Assembly: GCA_041494275.1 (NCBI GenBank)
Contig: JBGQAM010000054.1
Location: forward strand, 1-11,411
Origin: COMBO-56-21 sp041494275
GTDB taxonomy: Archaea > Thermoplasmatota > Thermoplasmata > UBA10834
Length of the DNA: 11,411 bases
Reading direction: 5' to 3'
Part shown: positions 7,060 to 11,411 of the stretch, piece after piece
Numbering within the stretch: the first letter of the stretch is position 1
Layout: every line of letters starts with the position of its first letter
Made by a program: the position numbers and the translations under genes
The notes under the pieces: generated by a model
Database searches by the model: none
Told to the model about the DNA's origin: nothing
Seen by the model: the letters and a program-made list of their open reading frames with translations, nothing else

Positions 7060-7078
7060 TCACCGGGGCGGGCTATCG

Positions 7079-7090
7079 TTTTCAAAATCG
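7079..7090 (-). promoter_or_regulatory. TATA-like element for the YjbQ gene
   Basis: The minus strand reads CGATTTTGAAAA, centred about 25 nt upstream of the TTG start at 7059. It abuts the 13-bp inverted repeat at 7090-7102, so a protein bound there could affect promoter access. Confidence 0.45.
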
Positions 7091-7102
7091 ATAACAGTTA
7101 TC
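7090..7102. promoter_or_regulatory. 13-bp inverted repeat beside the YjbQ promoter
   Basis: GATAAC-A-GTTATC is a perfect inverted repeat with a single central base. It lies directly upstream of the YjbQ TATA-like element, where the archaeal BRE and activator or repressor sites fall. Candidate operator; a 13-bp palindrome can also occur by chance. Confidence 0.35.
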
Positions 7103-7133
7103 CTCGCAAGAAGCCTTCCATACTCTGGGTTCG

Positions 7134-7155
7134 AGAGATGGTACGTACCATCTCT
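7134..7155. promoter_or_regulatory. Perfect 22-bp palindrome, candidate operator
   Basis: The half-site AGAGATGGTAC is followed directly, with no spacer, by its exact reverse complement. The centre contains GGTACGTACC. It sits in the divergent region between YjbQ and the HTH gene, ending about 22 bp upstream of the HTH TATA box. A perfect 22-bp palindrome is very unlikely by chance in a region this short. With no loop it is poorly suited to an RNA hairpin, so a site for a dimeric DNA-binding protein, perhaps the HTH protein itself, is the likeliest reading. Confidence 0.65.
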
Positions 7156-7166
7156 AGTGTGACACT
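7156..7166. promoter_or_regulatory. 11-bp palindrome abutting the 22-bp palindrome
   Basis: AGTGT-G-ACACT begins at the base directly after the 22-bp palindrome. A further imperfect pair, TGTGA (7158-7162) and TCACA (7170-7174), overlaps it and reaches toward the HTH TATA box. It may be a second or weaker protein site; its own length alone would not be convincing. Confidence 0.35.
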
Positions 7167-7177
7167 CTCTCACAACC

Positions 7178-7187
7178 TCTAAATATC
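7178..7187 (+). promoter_or_regulatory. TATA box for the HTH gene
   Basis: TCTAAATATC is a close match to the archaeal TATA consensus and is centred about 30 nt upstream of the ATG at 7213. It supports leaderless transcription starting at or very near that ATG. Confidence 0.65.
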
Positions 7188-7212
7188 TGCATTCTATAAT
7201 CATACTACTCTG

Positions 7213-7590
7213 ATGAGCTCTGATCATGCGTACTATGGAAGGCCATTCAAGGCCTACAACGCAGACAAAAGGGTCTGGTTGGTTTCAGCGTTCCGAGTAG
7301 AGCTGATAAAGAACGGGATCGAGAAGGCCGGAAGTATCAACAGGTTGGCGCGCGAACTCGGCTACCGGTCGAGGATCCACCCGGGATGGAGTATTAGACA
7401 GATCCTTGTTGGGGAGCAGCCTTTCCCGTTTGAGAAGCTGGTAAAGCTCTCGGACTATGTTGGATACCCGATCGAGGACATTCTCAGGTATAGGACTGAA
7501 TCCGAGAGAGTCAACGAGAACAACACGAACGAGGCTTTGAGGAAGTACGGGCTCTGGTGCTACCACATCCAGAGGATCCGGCTGCGGTAG
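7213..7590 (+). CDS. Small basic helix-turn-helix protein
   Basis: A 125-residue basic protein. Residues about 25-93 look like an HTH domain of the Xre-like type: EKAGSINRLARELGYRSR (turn region), then a possible recognition segment GWSIRQILVGEQ and a closing helix PFEKLVKLSDYVGYPIEDIL. The spacing between the two HTH helices is longer than in classical Xre, with the insert RSRIHPG. Similar segments occur in archaeal proteins that sense target sites, including some linked to homing endonucleases, but no LAGLIDADG motif is present here. The N-terminus (MSSDHAYYGRPFKAYNADKR) and C-terminus (RKYGLWCYHIQRIRLR) are unassigned. It has its own TATA box and a 22-bp palindrome upstream, which fits an autoregulating DNA-binding protein. 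Function beyond probable DNA binding is not known. Confidence 0.75.
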   Translation: MSSDHAYYGRPFKAYNADKRVWLVSAFRVELIKNGIEKAGSINRLARELGYRSRIHPGWSIRQILVGEQPFPFEKLVKLSDYVGYPIEDILRYRTESERVNENNTNEALRKYGLWCYHIQRIRLR

Positions 7591-7618
7591 GCACGCACAT
7601 CTCTTGGCCGCGATACCG

Positions 7619-7623
7619 TTTTT
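7619..7623 (+). terminator. Short T-run after the HTH gene
   Basis: Five T residues lie 28 nt past the HTH stop codon, consistent with an archaeal oligo-T terminator, and precede the NfeD promoter. The run is short, so this is tentative. Confidence 0.35.
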
Positions 7624-7670
7624 CTCATTCAATCAGCAGGCCTGGCCATGCGCGGTAGTCCGTCAAAAAC

Positions 7671-7680
7671 CATATATACG
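7671..7680 (+). promoter_or_regulatory. TATA box for the NfeD-stomatin operon
   Basis: CATATATACG preceded by an A-run is centred about 26 nt upstream of the ATG at 7702. This places transcription start on or next to that ATG and rules against the in-frame ATG at 7648, which lies upstream of the promoter. Confidence 0.7.
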
Positions 7681-7701
7681 GACAAGCCTGTTGTGTTGAC
7701 C

Positions 7702-8154
7702 ATGGCACTGGGGGGCTCCGAACTCGGACTGGCTTTCATCATCATAGGAATACTCATGCTTCTAGCGGAGCTGTCGGCTCCGGGCGCTTTCATACTCGTG
7801 CCCGCGACAGTCTTGCTGGTGCTCGGTTTTGTCGGGATGGTCGCGCCCGATGTTCTGATCAGCTGGTGGTCGCCGGTCATCGTGGCCGTCGTCGTGATAC
7901 CCATTACCTACGTGACCATGAAGATGTACCAGAAGCTCGCCCCGCCTGCTCCTCCTGAGACCACGGTCGCGACGTCCCTGGTCGGGATGACCGGGGTCGT
8001 CGTGGCGGACGTCGCACCGAACAACCTCAAGGGTAAGGTCAGGATAGAGCACGACACCTGGAGCGCGACCTCGAGCAAGGCGATACCCGCTGGCAAGAAG
8101 GTCGTGGTGAAGATGAGCGAAGGGGTCCACGTCACAGTTGAAGAGGTCGAATAG
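7702..8154 (+). CDS. NfeD family membrane protein (short form)
   Basis: A 150-residue NfeD-like protein of the short type, lacking the N-terminal ClpP-class serine protease domain of long NfeD proteins. Membrane helices are predicted at about 8-24, 27-48 and 57-75, with AELSAPGAF (22-30) typical of the family. The C-terminal part, about 91-150 (SLVGMTGVVVADVAPNNLKGKVR to HVTVEEVE), is the NfeD OB-fold, likely cytoplasmic. NfeD proteins work with stomatin-like SPFH proteins in membrane organisation or quality control, and the stomatin gene follows 23 nt later. The ATG at 7702 is chosen on the TATA box position and on the family N-terminus; the frame is open to 7648. Confidence 0.9.
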   Translation: MALGGSELGLAFIIIGILMLLAELSAPGAFILVPATVLLVLGFVGMVAPDVLISWWSPVIVAVVVIPITYVTMKMYQKLAPPAPPETTVATSLVGMTGVVVADVAPNNLKGKVRIEHDTWSATSSKAIPAGKKVVVKMSEGVHVTVEEVE

Positions 8155-8164
8155 GAAGTTGGAT

Positions 8165-8171
8165 AGGAGGG
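8165..8171 (+). promoter_or_regulatory. Strong Shine-Dalgarno for the stomatin gene
   Basis: AGGAGGG ends 6 nt before the ATG at 8178. It is a near-perfect match to the archaeal anti-Shine-Dalgarno and fixes the stomatin start. It contrasts with the leaderless first gene of this operon. Confidence 0.8.
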
Positions 8172-8177
8172 ATTGGA

Positions 8178-9302
8178 ATGGCAACAGATCTTGGATTGTT
8201 TGTAGGACTGGTCATACTCGTGCTGATAGCAGTGGTCGCGGTCATGACCAGCGCGATCAAGATCGTCCTACCGTATGAGCAGGCCATATACATGCGGCTG
8301 GGACGATATATGCGAGTCCTGAGCCAAGGTGTGAACTTCGTCGCACCGTTGATCAACCAGGTAGTCAGGATCGATCTGAGGACGCAGGTCCTGGACGTCC
8401 CGAGGCAGGAAGTCATCACGAAGGACAACTCGCCGACGAACGTTGACGCGATCATATACATCAAAGTCATCGACCCGACCAAGGCGTTCTTCCAGGTCAC
8501 GAACTACAGGACTGCGACCATCTACTTGGCGCAGACCACGCTCAGGTCGCTCATCGGTGACATGGAGCTGGACGAGGTCCTGTCCAACAGGCAGAAGATC
8601 AACCTTCACCTGAGGGACGTCCTCGACGAGGCCACCGACAAGTGGGGCGTGAAGGTAGAAGGCGTCGAGATAAGAGAGGTCGACCCCGCGGGCAAGGTCA
8701 AGGACGCCATGGAGGAGCAGACCTCGGCCGAGAGGCTGAGGAGAGCCGCTATCCTGAAGGCGGACGGCTCCAAGAGGGCGGCCATCCTGAGCGCTGAAGG
8801 TGAGAAGAGATCACGCATCCTGCAGGCTGAGGGTCTCAGACAGGCGAAGATCCTGGAGGCCGAGGGTGAGAGGCTCGCCATCATATTGCGCAGCCAAGGT
8901 GACGCGCAGAAACTGAGAATCATGAGCGTCGGCGCGCAGCCCCTGGACTCGAAGGCTTTGACGGTCTTGTCACTTGAGACGATGAGGGCCCTTGGCAACG
9001 GACAGGCAACGAAGATCATCTTCCCGTTCGAGCTCACGAAGCTGGTCGAGGGCGCGAGCCAGTACCTCGGCATCGGCAGGGAGACGCCCGCAAGGGAGGT
9101 CTCGAGGCCCGAGGAGGTCGAGCGCGTGGTCGGCAAGGCGGACGATGTGCTGGGCCCGATCCCGACGCCGGATGAGCTGCACGCGGAGCTGAAGGCGCTC
9201 GAGAAGGCGATGGAAGACGAGAAGATCGAGGCGGAGGAGATCGCCGAGATCACCAAGAAGGCCACGAAGAAGGCCCAACAAGACAGAGAGTACCAGGGCT
9301 GA
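8178..9302 (+). CDS. Stomatin/SPFH-domain protein (slipin type)
   Basis: A 374-residue SPFH (stomatin, prohibitin, flotillin, HflK/C) protein. One N-terminal membrane helix (about 7-24) is followed by the SPFH domain at about 27-190 (LPYEQAIYMRLGRYMRVLSQGV, IDLRTQVLDVPRQEVITKDN). A coiled coil with five tandem 11-residue units runs from 189 to 243 (RAAILSAEGEK type). IMSVGAQPLDSKALTVLSLETMRAL matches the family oligomerisation region. A charged C-terminal tail after about 300 (helical, Glu/Lys-rich) is longer than in small slipins. Such proteins form ring assemblies at the membrane and, with NfeD, are thought to control membrane protein stability. It follows NfeD in one operon and has its own strong Shine-Dalgarno. 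Confidence 0.94.
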   Translation: MATDLGLFVGLVILVLIAVVAVMTSAIKIVLPYEQAIYMRLGRYMRVLSQGVNFVAPLINQVVRIDLRTQVLDVPRQEVITKDNSPTNVDAIIYIKVIDPTKAFFQVTNYRTATIYLAQTTLRSLIGDMELDEVLSNRQKINLHLRDVLDEATDKWGVKVEGVEIREVDPAGKVKDAMEEQTSAERLRRAAILKADGSKRAAILSAEGEKRSRILQAEGLRQAKILEAEGERLAIILRSQGDAQKLRIMSVGAQPLDSKALTVLSLETMRALGNGQATKIIFPFELTKLVEGASQYLGIGRETPAREVSRPEEVERVVGKADDVLGPIPTPDELHAELKALEKAMEDEKIEAEEIAEITKKATKKAQQDREYQG

Positions 9303-9341
9303 ACAAACGCCTTTCAGAAACCCTTTCCCAGTGTTCTTATT

Positions 9342-10640
9342 TCACTTTGCCTTCGCCAGAAGCTGGTCCGCAGCTGCCTCTGCCTTCTTGAGGAACTCCT
9401 TCTCGTCAAGGCTCACCATCTTGCGATCTCTGAGGACGAACTTGCCGTCTACGATCGAGTCCCGAACCGCGTGGCTGGGACTTGCGTATACAAGGTTCGC
9501 CACGACATTGTCAGGCCGCGTGGGCACCATTGACGGGACATTGCAGTCCAGAATGATCAGGTCGGCCTTCTTCCCCGGCTCGATGGACCCGAGCTCTTTG
9601 TCCGCACCGATGCATTTGGCCGCATCTACCGTCGCCATGTCGAGGCACTTCTGGGCGGGCAGCACGGCCGCGTCCCACCTGTGGGCCTTGTGCAGCAGCG
9701 ACGCGAACTTCATCTCCAGGAACATGTCGAGGGTGTTGTTCGATGAACACCCATCGGTCCCGAGGCTGACGTTGACTCCCTCGTGGAACATCTCGGGGAG
9801 CGGAGCGACTCCGCCGCTTGCGAGCTTCATGTTGGATGTGGGGCAGTGGGCCACATTGACCTCCGCGCGTGCCAGAGCCCTGACCTCGTTGATCGTTAGC
9901 CACACCGAGTGCGCCGCGAGGTCGCCCTTCGATAGGAAGCCTATCTCCGCAAGATGCTCCGCCGGCCTCTTGCCCTTCTGCTTCAGGTACTCGTAGACCT
10001 CGAACCTCGTCTCGGACAGGTGGTAGTGGCAGAAAGTCTTCTCCTTGGCTGCCAGTTCTTTTCCCTCCATCAGCGTCTCGTCCGAACAGACGTAGACTCC
10101 TTGGAGGGCAACGATGGGCTTGATGAGCGGTCTTCCTTTGTGCGACCTGATGAAGTTCTCGCAGTTATTGATCGGCTTGCCCTTCTGGGTCGTGAACTTC
10201 TCGTCCAGCACGGTCCAGCCGAGGTACCCTCGAAGCCCAACCTCTTCGACGCTCTTCGCAATGGCGTCCTCGGAGTAGTACATGTCAACGAAGGTCGTGG
10301 TCCCGGACCGGGCCATCTCCAGGCACCCGAGCGTCGCCCCGACGGCCACATCTTCGGGCGTGCGCTTGGCGTCTATCGCAAATGTCTTGTCCAGAAACTT
10401 GTCGAGCTTGACGTCGTCCGCGATGCTCCTCATGAGCGACATCGCGACATGCGTGTGGCAGTTGATCAGGCCGGGCATGACGATACAGCCCGTGGCGTCG
10501 ACGACTTCGTCGGGCCTCGCTTTCGCATGGCCGACGTTCGCTATTCGGCCATTCTCGATGAGGACATCACCCTTCATGACCTCTCGCTTCCAGTTCTGAG
10601 TGACCACGAGTCCGCCCTTGACCAGTAAGCTCAATTGCAC
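9342..10640 (-). CDS. mtaD: Amidohydrolase, MtaD/DadD-type adenosine-derivative deaminase
   Basis: A 432-residue amidohydrolase of the ATZ/TRZ family, close to S-adenosylhomocysteine/5'-methylthioadenosine and 5'-deoxyadenosine deaminases (MtaD, archaeal DadD). Metal ligands are in place: H62 and H64 (NCHTHVAMSLMR), H207 (HYHLSETRFE, with E210 and T211), H244 (AAHSVWL) and D296 (LGTDGCSSNNTLDM). AHCPTSNMKLASGGVAP is a strong family signature. The likely reaction is deamination of SAH, MTA or 5'-deoxyadenosine to the inosine form, recycling SAM by-products. Substrate preference cannot be read from sequence, and guanine or chlorohydrolase-type members are less likely. Start is GTG at 10640 (TTG at 10634 is the alternative); GGAAGG lies close upstream and an AT-rich element about 25 nt upstream. 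It is convergent with the stomatin gene and divergent from the MBL gene. Confidence 0.92.
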   Translation of the reverse strand: MQLSLLVKGGLVVTQNWKREVMKGDVLIENGRIANVGHAKARPDEVVDATGCIVMPGLINCHTHVAMSLMRSIADDVKLDKFLDKTFAIDAKRTPEDVAVGATLGCLEMARSGTTTFVDMYYSEDAIAKSVEEVGLRGYLGWTVLDEKFTTQKGKPINNCENFIRSHKGRPLIKPIVALQGVYVCSDETLMEGKELAAKEKTFCHYHLSETRFEVYEYLKQKGKRPAEHLAEIGFLSKGDLAAHSVWLTINEVRALARAEVNVAHCPTSNMKLASGGVAPLPEMFHEGVNVSLGTDGCSSNNTLDMFLEMKFASLLHKAHRWDAAVLPAQKCLDMATVDAAKCIGADKELGSIEPGKKADLIILDCNVPSMVPTRPDNVVANLVYASPSHAVRDSIVDGKFVLRDRKMVSLDEKEFLKKAEAAADQLLAKAK

Positions 10641-10661
10641 GCACCTTCCTGCTCGGAACTG

Positions 10662-10669
10662 TATTAAAG
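10662..10669. promoter_or_regulatory. Shared AT-rich promoter element between divergent genes
   Basis: TATTAAAG (plus) reads CTTTAATA on the other strand. It is the only TATA-like element suitably spaced in the 55-bp divergent gap. Its centre is about 25 nt from the deaminase GTG at 10640 and 30 nt from the MBL ATG at 10696, so one element may serve both leaderless transcripts. A second AT patch (CATTAAGG, near 10679-10686) is too close to the MBL start for a normal TATA box. Confidence 0.5.
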
Positions 10670-10695
10670 GGCTCGGTCATTAAGGTTTGGAGACA

Positions 10696-11411
10696 ATGGT
10701 CAGGATAACATTTCTGGGCACTGGTGGGGGGCGCTTCGCGACCATTTATCAGGCGCGCGCCACCGGCGGAATCTACATCGAGGACCAGAGGAATCTTCAC
10801 ATAGACCCGGGCCCGGGAGCTCTCGTTAGGATGCGATCGGTAGGGATAGACCCCCTGGCCACCGACGCGATACTCATATCCCATTGCCATCCGGACCACT
10901 ACGTCGACGCCGAGATACTCATCGAAGCGATGACTGAGGGCGGGACGCGCAAGCAGGGGGTTCTGCTAGCCAGCTTGAGCGTCATCGACGGCAACGGCGA
11001 TTTCGGCCCAGCGATATCCAAGTACCACCTCTCAAAGCCCAAGGTAGTCAAGATCATGCAGCCGTTCAACAAGATCGGGCTCAAGCCTCTCGAGATATTC
11101 GCCACGCCCTCCGCTCATTCCGACACTAGCTCGATCGGATTCAGGATACAGACCACCGCCGGCATGGTCTCCTATGTCTCTGACACTCAACTCGTCGAAC
11201 AGGTCATCAAGGCGCACAAGCATTGCAGAGTCCTCATCGCATGCGTGACGAAACCTCTCGGCCAGAGGATCCCGCATCACCTGAGCACCGAGGACGCAGG
11301 CTATCTCATCGAGAAGCTCAAGCCAGAGCTGGCGGTCATAACCCACTTCGGTATGCGCGTTATCCAGGAGAACCCTGAGACGCAGGCGAAGTGGATAGAG
11401 GAGAGATCCGG
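10696..11411 (+). CDS. Metallo-beta-lactamase fold hydrolase, 3' partial
   Basis: The gene runs off the right edge with 238 codons visible and no stop. It begins MVRITFLGTGGGRFAT and has the metal-binding motif HCHPDH at 63-68 (ISHCHPDHYVD), followed by likely later ligands H141 (TPSAHSD), D163 (YVSDTQ) and H217 (ITHFGM). This is the RNase Z-like branch of the fold by overall shape (LGTGGG start, single-domain layout), but it lacks a beta-CASP insert and no tRNase Z exosite arm is evident, so it is probably a metal-dependent hydrolase of unknown substrate. The start ATG at 10696 fits the family N-terminus and the shared AT-rich element 30 nt upstream. It is divergent from the deaminase gene with a 55-bp gap. 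Confidence 0.85.
   Translation, partial: MVRITFLGTGGGRFATIYQARATGGIYIEDQRNLHIDPGPGALVRMRSVGIDPLATDAILISHCHPDHYVDAEILIEAMTEGGTRKQGVLLASLSVIDGNGDFGPAISKYHLSKPKVVKIMQPFNKIGLKPLEIFATPSAHSDTSSIGFRIQTTAGMVSYVSDTQLVEQVIKAHKHCRVLIACVTKPLGQRIPHHLSTEDAGYLIEKLKPELAVITHFGMRVIQENPETQAKWIEERS

Noticed and set aside
6388..7182. 264-codon plus-strand frame crossing YjbQ and the beta-CASP start
   Set aside because: It runs through two well-supported minus-strand genes and their promoters and has no recognisable domain.
8742..8906. 33-bp periodic DNA in the stomatin gene as a tandem repeat or array
   Set aside because: The periodicity is at protein level; the DNA units have diverged and sit inside an intact coding sequence.
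8606..9265. 219-codon open frame on the minus strand opposite the stomatin gene
   Set aside because: Serine/alanine/leucine-rich shadow of the repetitive coiled-coil coding sequence; no start signal or family match.
9303..9341. Terminator between the convergent stomatin and deaminase genes
   Set aside because: No clear T-run of five or more and no stable hairpin on either strand by eye.
9331..10628. Two long plus-strand open frames (221 and 224 codons) opposite the deaminase gene
   Set aside because: The deaminase frame carries all metal ligands and family motifs; the opposite frames have no recognisable motif and result from GC-rich codon use.
1..11411. CRISPR array, tRNA or rRNA gene, insertion sequence, defence island
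   Set aside because: No regularly spaced repeats, cloverleaf-like segments, transposase or defence-type motifs were found; the genes are mostly household families.

Overview
The window looks like a stretch of a euryarchaeal chromosome, most likely from the Thermoplasmatota and probably an uncultured lineage. Three things point that way. The gene families are archaeal: an HdrD-like iron-sulfur protein with a b-type cytochrome partner, a CPSF/RNase J-type beta-CASP nuclease, the archaeal form of YjbQ, and zinc-ribbon membrane proteins. Most transcription units have an archaeal TATA-like element about 25-34 nt upstream of the start codon with no room for a leader. Shine-Dalgarno motifs are clear only in front of internal operon genes. 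The lineage is an inference; no rRNA or tRNA gene is present to fix it. The DNA is GC-rich and densely coding, with no stretch over 300 bases lacking a gene, and no mobile element, CRISPR array or RNA gene was seen.

Layout. Positions 1-1837 (+) hold a two-gene redox module: the 3' part of a NarI/HdrE/DsrM-like diheme cytochrome b overlapping by ATGA with an HdrD/DsrK-like protein that has two [4Fe-4S] ferredoxin motifs and two CCG domains. Next is a small four-helix membrane protein (1900-2331, +) facing a convergent MFS transporter (2336-3499, -). From 7059 down to 2336 all genes are on the minus strand: YjbQ, the beta-CASP nuclease, nadC, a membrane-anchored zinc-ribbon protein, a 56-residue zinc-ribbon protein overlapping it, then the MFS transporter. 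Several of these have their own TATA element.

A 153-bp divergent intergenic region (7060-7212) separates YjbQ from a small basic helix-turn-helix protein. It contains a perfect 22-bp palindrome just upstream of the HTH promoter, abutting an 11-bp palindrome, plus a 13-bp inverted repeat near the YjbQ promoter. This is the strongest unexplained regulatory structure in the window. Then comes an NfeD-stomatin membrane operon (7702-9302, +). It converges on an MtaD/DadD-type deaminase (9342-10640, -), which is divergent from a metallo-beta-lactamase-fold protein running off the 3' edge (10696-11411, +). These last two genes appear to share one AT-rich promoter element.

Together the window mixes respiratory electron transfer, NAD synthesis, RNA processing, adenosine-type nucleoside salvage and membrane quality control. 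No single pathway covers it. The most notable observations are the palindrome cluster, a G GGG GGG heptamer placed exactly in the -1 slippery phase at the cytochrome/HdrD junction, and a previously easy-to-miss 56-residue zinc-ribbon gene.
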